From NCBI GenBank assembly GCA_040285825.1, contig JAUPSS010000005.1:1488001-1552000 (forward strand): a DNA stretch of 64,000 bases, given 5' to 3'. The position numbers and the translations under genes were made by a program. Shown here in pieces: positions 41,163-51,478 of the stretch (the first letter of the stretch is position 1; every line of letters starts with the position of its first letter). Under the pieces are notes generated by a model, which worked only from the letters and a program-made list of their open reading frames with translations, had not been told where the DNA came from and ran no database searches. The stretch is from Eukaryota sp. TZLM1-RC (taxonomy: Eukaryota; Metamonada: BaSk clade).

Positions 41163-42449
41163 CTACAACTCATCGCGCTCTCCACTAACAAATGGTTCTA
41201 TCACTTTTATCCTGGTTGAAATTTTTTCCAAAACCTCTTCTTCACACCCACAAGGAGACCCCACCTCCATTGAATAAACGCATCGAGAATCTTCTCTTAT
41301 TCCATGAATAGAAGTGTTCTCGGCACATTTTAAGTCAACAGTTAGTGACCTATGTGGACCTCCCCAGCAGTAATCGCCATTTGTAAACGTCATCTGATTG
41401 GATAATTGATTGAAAGAGAATCTATCAAATTTACCCAACAAAACAGATTTTCCATTTTCAATCTGATGGGCACTTTTAAATAGAGAAAATTTATACTCAT
41501 ATGGAGAATCTTTGAACAATAATTCATTAAACTTCCCTTCTTTATCAAAAGTGGCTGATAACCAACACGTTTTCCCGTTCAAAACCTCAGAAACCTTAAT
41601 TAATTCATCCAAAATGGCCTCATGAGTTTCAATATTTTCTTTGATAAAAGTAAATTTTTTCTGCAGTAAAGACACTTCTTCTGAATGAGGTGAAGGTTTA
41701 ATAATCTTGACTTTTTTCAATAAATCAACAATTTTTGATTTAATAAGATCTGTGGATTGGGAAATTTTGTTGGTAATTGTGGATAATAGATCATTTTCTT
41801 TAAGTTGTTTTAATTCAAGTAATTGTTTTTCAAATAACTCCAATTGGCTGGAAATAAAATCAAATGAATCAACAAAAACAAGAGAATCCAAAGGTTCCTC
41901 CTCGATCAAATCCTCATCAATCAAAATCTGATTGCTGACGTCATCAACTTTCTGTTTAATTTCTTCCAAAAAAGCCTTTTGTTTTTGCAACACGAGCTTG
42001 TGCTCTTTCGCATCACCAACCATTTTCTTTCCCTCTTCCTCCATAATCTTCTTCACCCCAAGCGCCGTCTCTAAAAAGTACACCTCATCCTTCAAAGAGG
42101 CAAGTTCCTTCTTGGCTACATCTGTACATGTTTTATTGCACAATGGATCTTCATATTCGTCACTACAATCACAGCAGTCCTTAACACCATCGTTTACTTT
42201 GGAAAAAGATATGTACTTTGCTCCTAAGGGTTCCTGGGGACAACGGAATGATCGAGTGGGGGAATCAGAGATTCCGGCACATGCATTTGTGGTAGGTTCG
42301 TCCGATCCATCTGGACAGTCGCAGAAATTGTCATCGATGAATGAATAGGGGATGGTTAAAGAACCATCTGAACAGGTGAAGTGTGTTTTTAAAGCAAGGG
42401 CTAAGGAGAGAAGGAGAGAGAGGTAGAGGAATCTGTGTACAGAGGACAT
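41163..42449 (-). CDS. PRKCSH: Glucosidase II beta subunit
   Basis: A 428-residue ER protein. Residues 1-20 are a signal peptide (LYLSLLLSLALALKT). Cys-rich LDL-receptor-like modules follow: FTCSDGSLTIPYSFIDDNFC, DCPDGSDEP and VNDGVKDCCDCSDEYEDP. A coiled coil covers about 110-280. The C-terminal third is the MRH domain: GKTCWLSATFDKEGKFNELL, NGDYCWGGPHRSLTVDLKC (sugar-binding region) and RCVYSMEVGSPCGCEEE. The protein ends in RDEL, an ER-retrieval signal of the KDEL type. The partner alpha subunit trims glucose from N-glycans; the beta subunit retains it in the ER and reads mannose. Intact, with no oddities. The Fanzor D ends ~200 bp upstream of its ATG. Confidence 0.93.
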   Translation of the reverse strand: MSSVHRFLYLSLLLSLALALKTHFTCSDGSLTIPYSFIDDNFCDCPDGSDEPTTNACAGISDSPTRSFRCPQEPLGAKYISFSKVNDGVKDCCDCSDEYEDPLCNKTCTDVAKKELASLKDEVYFLETALGVKKIMEEEGKKMVGDAKEHKLVLQKQKAFLEEIKQKVDDVSNQILIDEDLIEEEPLDSLVFVDSFDFISSQLELFEKQLLELKQLKENDLLSTITNKISQSTDLIKSKIVDLLKKVKIIKPSPHSEEVSLLQKKFTFIKENIETHEAILDELIKVSEVLNGKTCWLSATFDKEGKFNELLFKDSPYEYKFSLFKSAHQIENGKSVLLGKFDRFSFNQLSNQMTFTNGDYCWGGPHRSLTVDLKCAENTSIHGIREDSRCVYSMEVGSPCGCEEEVLEKISTRIKVIEPFVSGERDEL

Positions 42450-42649
42450 TGGCTAAGAACCTTTGATGAGTTGAATTAACTTCTGTGGTTTTCATTTGAA
42501 ATGCATACTTTCGTCAAGCATCATTCAAACTTATTCCAAGAACTTTCATTCTTGGTGAGATCATCCACAGACGTTCTAGAATCCTCGAATAATTGGCCAC
42601 CAATCTCAGTGAGCCCATTTCTCCTCTAAAACAATACGTAGCTTTGAAG

Positions 42650-44474
42650 CTAGTTTCTTTGTGGTCTCTGGAACGCTTCTGGTCTTGTTCCATAGTAGTG
42701 CTCACAAATTGCAATTTCTAGCTGATTTAGTGATGCAGAAATGTCTCTAGACCATACTTGATTACATTCCGGACAACTGAAATAGGCGTTGTGAACTTTA
42801 ACTTCACGATCAACTTCTCTATAGATCTTTTGGTGTAGCATCTTGCAGCAGTTCACCTTTGCAGATGTCATATATTCATCTCCGATCTTCACATTAGCAA
42901 ATGAACATTGTAACAACTTGAGAAACGCCTTACGTGGTGTTTTCACTTTTTGACATGATGGACCACCACCTCCGTTGCCAAACCACACCTTTGCTTCTCG
43001 ACCGTTTGCAAATTTTTCACTCTGTTGATAATTGAGCTGGATCTTTTCTGTTTTCTTATAAAGAAGTCAAATGTGTTTCTCCTCAATGCTTTTCGAGCTA
43101 TCAGATATAACTGCTGCTTAAGCAATGGTCGTCTTACGTTATTACCTTCATTGTCCTTATAGTCACCGATAGTTGATACTTCAAGCAGATAATTGTTCAA
43201 TTTCTGCACGTCATAAACATCTATTGATGGGTCAGTGAAGCGGTGTGGTTGATTTTTCGTTACTTTGGTGCCAAGAAGATATTGGAAACGGTCGGCCCTG
43301 AACGTGTTCCAATACTGGAACCACATAGATTTGAGTGGTTGGGGTCGATAGCCCAGAACACCATTTCCGTTTGGTCATCAGGTGCCTGCCACTCAGTAGC
43401 TTTTGGTTTCTGGCGAGGTCTCTGTTGTTCAACCTTGGCTTGCAAGGTATGTTTTCTATTCCAAGTGGTTTCGTAGTAGTCAAGTTCCCCTCTGGATCTC
43501 TTATTATTCAAGGCTTCTCCGGACAATCTCACTCGTGTTGCTTTGGGGTGCGGTTTGAAAGTTATACGGACACTATCACCATTAGAAGACATGGTGTAGT
43601 CATTAGCTTTTGTTTTAAAAAATAAATAAGGGTTTTGCAAAATTGTTTGTGATGTGTTTTTGGAGATAAAATGGTTGAGAACCCATGTGGAAAAGGGGAC
43701 AAAAGCAGGCTTCAAACTAGCGATGGGAGTGAGTCTATGTCGTCTAAAGGTATATGGAAAGGCTTGCTCCAGGTAGTTTTGGATTGTTAAGCTGCAACGA
43801 AAGATGTAGGTACTGTTCTCTTGATTAAGAGTCACTCTTCGAGAAGAAAGAAGAGTGTTGTACCTTTGAGGATCACCAACCAAAAAGTTAAACAGACTAA
43901 GAGCCATGGTATGGTGAGTGTTGAACCAAGGAAGAAGAGGTTCACGAAAGTTCGTGCTGTTGTGAAGAACAGAACCAGCATAAGTGAATGGTGCAGGGCA
44001 GTTATAACCTACCGCATACGAGCGGAAGAAGTTAAGCTTCCAAGACACAAGTCCATCAGCAAGAAGCTGCTGGTAGTTGCCTTGCAGCTGGCGGTACTTT
44101 GCATCCACTAGTTGTTGTAGAGGCCTACTAGTGGGTAGTGCATGATTACGACCTGTTCTTGACAAGAACAAGACAGCAAACGGCCATGATGTAGAGATTC
44201 GCTCGAGCTTCTCATACACATGGCCTTTGCCAGGTCTGTTAAATGGATGTCTGACTTTTGGCTTAGAGACCGCCACAAAGTCAAGACACTGGATCCAGAA
44301 TTGATGCTGAGTCAGGAAATGACTGTCTTCAGGGAAGCGCACAGCAAAAACTCTGGCCAACAAACTGCCGAGGTGAGCCATGGTGGTCACCTTGGTCAGC
44401 TGTCCATCAATGTAATCACACACTGGCCCCTCAAAGAACTGATGAAGGGAGCAGGCACGTGTCCATGTCTGCAT
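42650..44474 (-). pseudogene. Fanzor1-like nuclease, copy D, two frameshifts
   Basis: Three overlapping frames together span ~608 codons. First (44474-43260): an N-terminal domain (DAKYRQLQGNYQQLLADGLV, WKLNFFRSYAVGYN) and a central part (RHRLTPIASLKPAFVPFSTW), reaching RuvC-I FWAIDPNHSN with Asp intact. Second (43326-42943): FRADRFQYLLGTKVTK and a helical region. Third (42988-42650): WFGNGGGG, PRKAFLKLLQ, GDEYMTSAKVNCC (Glu intact), CPECNQVWSRDISASLN (RuvC-III Asp and zinc Cys pair intact). Only the two frame breaks, near 43310 and 42970, kill it. All three expected catalytic acids remain, so inactivation looks recent, or the breaks are sequence errors. It lies between glucosidase II beta and an unannotated gap. 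Confidence 0.85.
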
Positions 44475-44479
44475 AGTCC

Positions 44480-46467
44480 TTACTGAAAACGGAAGGTGCA
44501 GACAATCAAAAATGATTGATTTCTCAGTTTCAGTTACTTTTAAATTTGGTGTATTTTCAACTCCTTACATCCACAAAACAATGAAACATGCACAAACTGA
44601 TAAATAGACACATTTATAATAGATACTGGACATGCTTTAAGCATTTTCTTTCCTAAAAATAGTAAACTGATGCGAAATTTGACGAAATTGTTGTTAGTCA
44701 AAGCAGTTGTTCGTTTAATCAAGGGTGTTTGTAGATTCGAAAAATTCGTAAAGCCTCACAATTTAATTATCTTATTCAGTACAAACACGTTACCAAGGGA
44801 AGTCACAACACCCGTTTCTTTCTTCCCATTTCTTTCCTTCTTTGACGAAGAACCTTTTGCTCCTCGTTCAACTATATCTGAATTCGCCATGGATCTTTGT
44901 GGAACTGTTGGCTTTTCTATTATAGCGATTATAGGTTTCGTTTAGTGCGCTCACACATTGACTATAAAACATATAAAATAGACTAACAAAAGACAGTCTG
45001 TAGAGGCACTGCTGGCTATTCTTGAGTCTAAACTCGAGTCTATTGCAGATCGTCCATCCCAAGCTGTGCCAACAACTTCTGCTGTGTCACCCCTTTCAGC
45101 TGCACTTCTTGTTTTGAAACTAGACATCTGAGTACTTATTATTACCTTGTCTCTCTACTTCGCCCTCTTCACCCTCTTTCTACTCATCTTTCTTCCATAG
45201 AAGATGTTCCTCCTGTCTTCACTTGTATTACCATCAGTTATCAATATACACCCTTACACCTCTGGTATCGTTTGTTCACTCTCTACGAATCAACTCACTC
45301 CAATCTTATTCTACTCCAGTCTAACCTACTGCTAATATACATGAACTTCTAAAGTCTAATGAGCAGAAGATTTTTGAACTTAATGAACTCCAATTGAAAC
45401 TGCATTGAAGACACTTGTAATGTTAGTCAACATGGCTTCCTTGCAGAGATTGATTTTGACCAATTTCATATTAATGTAGTGTGATACGATGATAAGTCTG
45501 AAGACATCCACGCTGCTATGAGTGACACATATCCCCTTGAATTCAGGTTCGAAATCTTGAGAAAGCAGATTTTCTGGTTAATAACCTATTTCTGAACCTT
45601 CACTGTTTTGAATGTGCGTGGTTGATAATAATTTGATTCAATACTAGTGAATAATATTTATATAATAATATATATAATAATATATAATATTAGTGACGGT
45701 AGTATTATAATTGATTTAAATTGTAACTAAAAGTGCTAATACTCACCACATAACTAATAGTTCCAAAATAAAATATTATCGATTCATGTTTTATTATAGT
45801 GTTCGTTCAACTGTTGGTAAAAAGGAACCTTGTTGATAAAAACTAAAAAAGAATTAACTTGAAATTTGTCAAAATGTGAATTGCATTTTATTGGCTGATT
45901 CACAAGAGTGCCTTTTTTTTCTTTTTTTTGCGTCTTGGGTTTGTCAAACAGGGTTAACTTGTTGTTAGTCAAATGAAATTGTTTAGCTAGACACATAATG
46001 CAAATGAAGTGCACAACTCCCTGGAGATTTTGGACAAGTATAAAGCAGTATACATAGACCAACAGTGATTGTGTTAAACTATTATTTCTTCAACTTTTGG
46101 GTTATAAGAAATGAAGATATCATTTTTGTTTTGTAGGAGGAAATTGTTGCCTCAGATACACACCTTGGAATTTCAACTTTCTCCTGTTGAAATTCCAAAA
46201 TTGCAATGACTCTATGGCAAAAATAACCCCAATCAATTCAAGTCTGAAATTCTGTGTTGAAGTGGAATTACAGCACCGACCACTGGAATTTCTTAATCTT
46301 TTTTATTGAACTACAAAACTTAATAAAATTAAATCAGCACTAAAGGATCTAAATTCAATGAACCAAGATTTCCTCCACAAAACCTGACCTGATCAAACTT
46401 GACTCTTCATCATCCACCACCCATCTCAACACTAAACTCTTACTTGACATTTCTTTATTGTTAGCAC
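44480..46467. other. Gap with one small ORF and a coding-like relic
   Basis: 44670-44945 is a 91-codon frame with an ATG (MRNLTKLLLVKAVVRLIKG) ending in a hydrophobic stretch; I do not recognise it. 45000-45570 is described separately. 45640-46467 is AT-rich with TA runs (45655-45700) and no gene seen. Confidence 0.5.
45000..45570 (+). pseudogene. Relic of an unidentified protein-coding gene
   Basis: Two frames carry sustained protein-like sequence: SVEALLAILESKLESIADRP and SPLSAALLVLKLDI (45005-45130); then in another frame YYYLVSLLRPLHPLSTHLSS, IEDVPPVFTCITISYQYTPL, LWYRLFTLYESTHSNLILLQ (45137-45345); and FLAEIDFDQFHINVV with SEDIHAAMSDTYPLEFRFE (45440-45560). Stops and frame changes separate them. 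I cannot name the family. Confidence 0.45.
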
Positions 46468-47874
46468 ATGTCAACTACACCAACCCGACCATTGCCTCTT
46501 CCAGATCAGTCAGCTTTTGACAATGCAGAGGACTTCTTCTTGAAGGAAGAACTATCGCCTCTTGTTCGAGATCCACCACCTCTCAAATCCCCTTGCCCCA
46601 GCGCTCGAGTCAATCGATCTCTTTACTCCCCTACGCCACGAGCTGTCCACGCTGAACCTGCCAACATTGTTTCTTTCTCTGAGTTCTCCTCCATTCAGCC
46701 CATCGGCCAAGGTTCGTTTGGGGAAGTTTTCAAAGCCAAATCTCCCATAGACGGTAAGTTCTACGCCATCAAGAAGCTTCACCCCTACAAAGGAATCAAG
46801 GATCGGGAGCGACGACTCCGTGAAATTCTAACTGTCAAGAGCCTTGGTAACCATCCTCATATCATTCAATACATTGATGGTTGGGAGGAGAGTGGGTGCT
46901 TGCACATTCAAACAGAACTGTGTCCTCTTGGTAATCTGGCTAATCTTTTACAGCAAAGCCCTCTTGAAGAGTTTACAATTTGGAATTTTTTATTGGACAT
47001 TACTTTAGGAATTAAACATTTGCATGATTCACACATACTCCATCTTGATATTAAACCAGGTAATATATTCATAACAAAGACCGAAAATGGTACTTTTGAG
47101 CTCAAACTGGGTGACTTTGGAATGGCGATAAACGAGCAGCAGGTGAAAAGTCAATGGACTTCTGGAGACGAAGGCGATGCTGCTTACGTGGCACCTGAAA
47201 TTTTGTCATATACTAGAACTTCCAAACGTTCAGTTGCCCGCCCTGCTGACTGTTTTTCCCTTGGATGTACGCTTTTCGAAATGTGCGCTCACCTCTCCCT
47301 CCCTCCCTCAGGTCCAATGTGGCAAATGTTGAGGAGTGGAGAAGTGGAGCTATCCCCCCATTTGGGAAAGCATTGGTATGGAAGGAGCGAAGGGTTGAGG
47401 TCATTGACGCAGAGCTTGTTGTACCCTGAACCAATAGCAAGGCCAACAGTTGATGATGTTTTGGAGATGGAAAAGATAAAGGAGTTGCTAGTTGAACGTT
47501 ATGATGATCCCTGTCCTTTTCCAAGAAGGGAAGGCTTACGTCACCAATCACATCATCATCGACACGTGGCATCACGAGGCAGTAGTGTTACAGATCTGTT
47601 TACTTGTTCTGTCGGCTCCAGTTTTTCATTATACGATCCTGCGCAAGATGACGAGTGGTTAATGTCATCAGAACCTACGAGAATGTCAAAAAAGTCAGTT
47701 GACGTCTTTGGAAAAAAGGAAAAACGACTATCAGAACTCAGACGACCCAGTTTTTTATCAATCAATTCTGATTGCCTTCCATTCAATTCAGAGGATTTCT
47801 GTGTTGAAATTCGAAATATTGATACACCGCCACCTTTATTGTTCGATAGTGAAGAAGATTCTGTTTTGCATTAG
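46468..47874 (+). CDS. WEE1/MYT1-type protein kinase
   Basis: A 468-residue kinase with a Pro-rich N-terminal tail (1-65; several S/T-P sites). The kinase domain runs about 72-345: glycine loop GQGSFGEVFKAK (80-91), Lys102, HLDIKPGNIFI (catalytic Asp194, in the WEE1/MYT1 form HLDIKP rather than HRDLKP), DFG 216-218, and an activation segment EGDAAYVAPEIL close to the EGD-x-x-Y-x-A-P-E-L of that family. WEE1/MYT1 kinases phosphorylate Cdc2/CDK1 on its ATP-loop Thr/Tyr and block entry to mitosis. The C-terminal 120 residues are basic/Ser-rich and acidic at the end; no membrane helix as in MYT1 is obvious, so WEE1 is slightly favoured. No intron needed. Confidence 0.85.
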   Translation: MSTTPTRPLPLPDQSAFDNAEDFFLKEELSPLVRDPPPLKSPCPSARVNRSLYSPTPRAVHAEPANIVSFSEFSSIQPIGQGSFGEVFKAKSPIDGKFYAIKKLHPYKGIKDRERRLREILTVKSLGNHPHIIQYIDGWEESGCLHIQTELCPLGNLANLLQQSPLEEFTIWNFLLDITLGIKHLHDSHILHLDIKPGNIFITKTENGTFELKLGDFGMAINEQQVKSQWTSGDEGDAAYVAPEILSYTRTSKRSVARPADCFSLGCTLFEMCAHLSLPPSGPMWQMLRSGEVELSPHLGKHWYGRSEGLRSLTQSLLYPEPIARPTVDDVLEMEKIKELLVERYDDPCPFPRREGLRHQSHHHRHVASRGSSVTDLFTCSVGSSFSLYDPAQDDEWLMSSEPTRMSKKSVDVFGKKEKRLSELRRPSFLSINSDCLPFNSEDFCVEIRNIDTPPPLLFDSEEDSVLH

Positions 47875-48076
47875 TTTATTTCATATTTTTAATATGAATA
47901 CCTGTTTATTTCGATTCAATTGTTTTACAACAAGATCAGTATAATTTTATTTATTGTTTAAACAACAAATTGGGTTTTTGTTAATTTAAAAAGTTAGAAG
48001 AAAACACAAAATATTATACAAGTATTAATGAATAAATAACGTTTTTAAAACTAAATTCAAATATATTACAACTTCA

Positions 48077-48919
48077 TCATTTCTTCCTAAAAATTCGAGT
48101 ATTTTTTAAAAATTCCGCCAAGGAAACAAAACCACCGCCACTACGAACTAATACTCGTTCACTGGTTTTCGGAGAATTTCTCTTCACAATCAGATGAATT
48201 TTTCTATCAGACAGATAATAACCATCTTTGCGAGAAATTAATGGAAATTCAAGAGAATTCTCCTTGAAAGCAGTTGAAAGTCTTCGGATTTCCTGCCTTA
48301 TCACGTCATCATCTGATATCTCGTTATCATGAGAGTTAATCACGTCATCATTTTGATCTTGATTTTGATCTTCCCCCATTTGATTTCCCATCGTATCCTG
48401 TTCCACACCAAGCAGTTGACTGATAGTATCTGCACACCACGACACAACGTCACCAACACCCCCCAACTCTTTTCCTATCCTGCTCAACGTCTTCATGACG
48501 GCAGTATCATTGGTTGACTTAGTAAGCCAGGATTCCAAAGACTGAACTTGGGAGTGCAGACGAGAGAGGGTAGAGGAACAGTTGGTGAGGAAAGGGAGGG
48601 CTGTTTCGGCATTAACTCGATTAAGTTCATCACGAAACCTGGAGAGTTCAGAGACAGCAGCATCCAGTTGGTTAGAATAAGTACGTATTTCTTCATTTTT
48701 GGTGATTAGTTTTTCACGGAGAAGAGAAACATCGTCGAAAAGCTCGTCACAACGCAGACATTTGGGAGTTTGTGCAAGTTGAAGGGTTTGTTGACGATAG
48801 TGATCCCGTTCCTGAGCAAGAATTCGTAGCTGATCATAATTCTTTTGAAGTTCAAGGATATAGTACTGTTTCTCTTCTGTGAAGTTGATGCAACATTGAC
48901 ATGTACAAGTGAGTGGCAT
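48077..48919 (-). CDS. Coiled-coil protein with C-terminal GAS2-related (GAR) domain
   Basis: A 280-residue protein. Near the start is a Cys cluster (MPLTCTCQCC) and a C-x-x-C pair (KCLRCDEL) at about 53-56. Residues ~15-130 are coiled coil. An acidic Asn/Asp/Gln linker follows (MGEDQNQDQNDDVINSHDNE). The last ~55 residues (GYYLSDRKIHLIVKRNSP; VLVRSGGGFVSLAEFLKNT) match the GAR domain pattern V-R-V-G-G-G-W-x-x-L-x-x-F-L, which binds microtubules in GAS2 and plakins. A role on microtubules or the flagellar base is inferred. The usual Trp is Phe here. It is not a full GAS2 because no calponin homology domain is present. Confidence 0.65.
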   Translation of the reverse strand: MPLTCTCQCCINFTEEKQYYILELQKNYDQLRILAQERDHYRQQTLQLAQTPKCLRCDELFDDVSLLREKLITKNEEIRTYSNQLDAAVSELSRFRDELNRVNAETALPFLTNCSSTLSRLHSQVQSLESWLTKSTNDTAVMKTLSRIGKELGGVGDVVSWCADTISQLLGVEQDTMGNQMGEDQNQDQNDDVINSHDNEISDDDVIRQEIRRLSTAFKENSLEFPLISRKDGYYLSDRKIHLIVKRNSPKTSERVLVRSGGGFVSLAEFLKNTRIFRKK

Positions 48920-48989
48920 TGATAGTGAAGAATGTGGCTGAGGATGCGTTATAAGATTCGAAAAATGAGAAATAAGTTGCTTATACTAC

Positions 48990-49028
48990 TGTGAATTTCA
49001 CTTATCATGCATTCCCCTGTGAAATTCA
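48990..49028. other. 11-bp inverted repeat between the GAR gene and Fanzor E
   Basis: GTGAATTTCAC at 48990-49000 and its exact complement GTGAAATTCAC at 49018-49028, loop 17 nt. It lies ~235-270 bp past the Fanzor E stop and ~70 bp before the GAR gene start. Confidence 0.6.
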
Positions 49029-49261
49029 CTCCTGTTTTCAACTTTCTCAATGTCTACTCACAGGCTGTAAGAGACATGTAGCATCATTTGACAAAGACAA
49101 TCATGATCTTCATCAATGGGCTACCTCACTTAAATACACCTACTGCATTCACAGAACAAAGCCTCGCGACTTGATGTATCTAAGTGGATCTACCAAATGC
49201 TACTAAGGTATTTGTAGATCGGTCTCAAAAGTTTTTGTTTCTGTATGCTCACGTTCCCTAT

Positions 49262-51223
49262 TCATCTCCTCAGCAGAGCATCTGGGCAAATGTATCTTTC
49301 CGGCCACAATTCCGCTTTCTTCTTAATTTGAATATTTTTTGCAGCGGAAATATCTCTGTCATATACTATTTGACACTCAGTACAAATACGCATCTGCCAT
49401 GAGCCTGCTTGAATATTCTCGGCCATGCAACAACTTGACATTTTGCTTGTATTAAATTCACTGGTTGACAAGTGCTTCACGTCCTTTTGATAACACAACC
49501 ATTTTCTGAAAGCCCTTGCTGATCCATATCGATTGACTTTTCGGCAATGAGAAGGGAAATTAGCAGAACCCACAGCAAGATAGAGTTTTTCAGGATGTCC
49601 AGCCAGACTTTGAAATTTGTTGAGACTCTCTCTGAACCGTCTCTCTTTTCGTCTGCGGTTATCAAATTTAATTATTTTCCATTTCTGGCGATTACTTTCC
49701 AAATACACTTTCCTCCTGACCAAATTCCAATGGTTCAAATATTGGTTGAAATTTTGAACGGAATATTGGTTGGGAGAGTGTTTACTGGGTGAAGGTTTTG
49801 TCCTGTACCTCCTGCCAGTTGGACAAGGAATAACTCCACATTGATTATCATTTAAGAAGTAACCACATAATCTTGATTGGCCAAGATCAACGCCGATAAG
49901 GGGCCTTTCAGGTAAAATTTCGACTGGATGTCTACGTCTTCGACGGGGCATTTTTTTAGTACCCTTCAACTGTGTTTCTCTGGTTTTGTTGGCATTAGGG
50001 TCACTTTTCATTTCATTTTTTGATCTTCGTTTCTTTTTCGGTGGTTCATCCAGCTCATCTGTGTTTTCTGAGTCATTATTTTTACCTTCAAAGGTCAAAA
50101 GCAGTTCATTACCATTAGTTTTCAATAAAATTTTGTTAAATCTATTTTTCAAACTTTTTTTCTGTTGATATTGAATTTTTGGTAAGGACATTGTTTGAAT
50201 ACTCGTTTCAGACATGTATTTTTGATAAACTTTGTTTTGGAAGATGATCCTTCAATAATTGGAAATTTTTTTCACAGAGTGGAAAATTTGTGAAGGTACC
50301 TCAATAAATTTAGAACCTTTATGAGAAGCTAAAGGTATTATTCTAAATTTCTTCCAGCAATGCATATGAGAAAAGAAAGTGAGTAAGTATTTTGAAATTT
50401 TAAGATTGAAGAGAAAAAGCTCACTAATTTCCTTTGATGAAAAAGTGATTTTTATCATGTGAGGACAGTAGGGAGGCAGTGGTAGGAAATATTTGAAAGA
50501 GATTCAAGATAAACCTACATGCATTCAATAAAAAAAATCTTTCTCTTGAATTATTCAAATTGAAATTGATGAGGTATTCAAGAACAGAATCAACTACTAC
50601 TTCCTCGGGTTGGGCTAGTAGTTCATCTGGCAAAAAGTGAAAGAATATTATTTGCAAAGACATTTGTTTTTATTCAGGGCTCTACAATGAGCACGAATAA
50701 AGTTTTTTGTCCAGGATTGACAAATTTTGGGTAAACATGTCTTAACGTTGGAGGCCAATTGACGAGCACGACAGGCAAGATAAGAAGAAAGCCCTTTTCT
50801 ATTGATAAAATTACAGTTCTGGGACTGCAGCCAATCATTGAGGAAAAGATTGAATGAATTTCTGTAAGGCACTAAAGAATTTTCCCACACAGAAACAAGA
50901 GGCCTGTCTTGTGGGCATTCAGGAAGAAATCCATTGTAAAAGATATGGAGTAATTGGCGTTGGCCTTTAGATGTGGAAGGCTTTGGAAAAGAACCAGTGG
51001 TGATGACGGTCATAAACAGATACCATACATCCTGTTCCACTAAAGCTCTTGATGCCAACGGAAAATTTAGAAGAAAAGATTGAAGTAATAAAGACGCTTC
51101 ATGACAAATCTCGGTGACCACAGGAAGGTCAGTCCGAATTTGTTGCACCGCTGCATGGGTCAGCAGCGAGTTAAGTGCACAAGACCGAGTGAATACACGT
51201 GACACAGAGTGGGTGTCTGTCAT
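49262..51223 (-). pseudogene. Fanzor1-like nuclease, copy E, nearly intact
   Basis: On the minus strand, 51223-50648 is the N-terminal helical domain (VVTEICHEASLLLQSFLLNF; KGLSSYLACRARQLASNVKT). 50663-50424 continues in another frame. 50458-50252 returns to the first frame (KKFRIIPLASHKGSKFIEVP), and after one TGA the frame runs unbroken from 50215 to 49262 (317 codons). That last part holds a basic NLS-like EPPKKKRRSK (57-66), RuvC-I IGVDLGQSRLCG (Asp110), the loop AVGSANFPSHCRKVNRYGS, HLSTSEFNTSKMSSCC (Glu253) and CTECQIVYDRDISAAKNI (zinc Cys278/281, Asp288). All expected catalytic acids and zinc ligands are present. Broken only by two compensating frameshifts and one stop upstream, it may be recently dead or an intact gene with errors. 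Confidence 0.85.
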
Positions 51224-51435
51224 GTAGTGAGAATAAAGAGCTCATCTATCAAATTTTACACTTGTCACCCATTTTCGACTTCTGGTTGCCTATTCTGGGA
51301 GGTTTTTAACCCTCAACTTGGTTTTGGGAGGTTTTCACTATTCCCACACTTTCCCACACTTTCCATTTACTTTGTAAGAATTCTCCAACTGAGTAGTTCA
51401 GCATCTCAGTTCATTTTATCCACGTCCTCCATCAA

Positions 51436-51478
51436 TCTCAACAGGTTACCACTGTTTGACGTTTTGTGTTATTAGCCG
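51436..51478 (+). promoter_or_regulatory. Block upstream of short ORF, shared with TMEM107
   Basis: TCTCAACAGGTTACCACTG ... TTTGACGTTTTGTG ... CGATGTCT, ~80% identical to 8193-8242 and placed identically relative to the ATG. Confidence 0.4.

Noticed and set aside
43335-44486. Several plus-strand frames of 77-96 codons
   Set aside because: Antisense to Fanzor D and without protein-like motifs.
45784-46062. 92-codon minus-strand frame
   Set aside because: Begins with TTG, has no motif and lies in AT-rich intergenic DNA.
49245-49262. TATGCTCACGTTCCC near the Fanzor E end resembling the MULE terminus
   Set aside because: Only the ~11-base core matches, with no partner repeat or transposase nearby.
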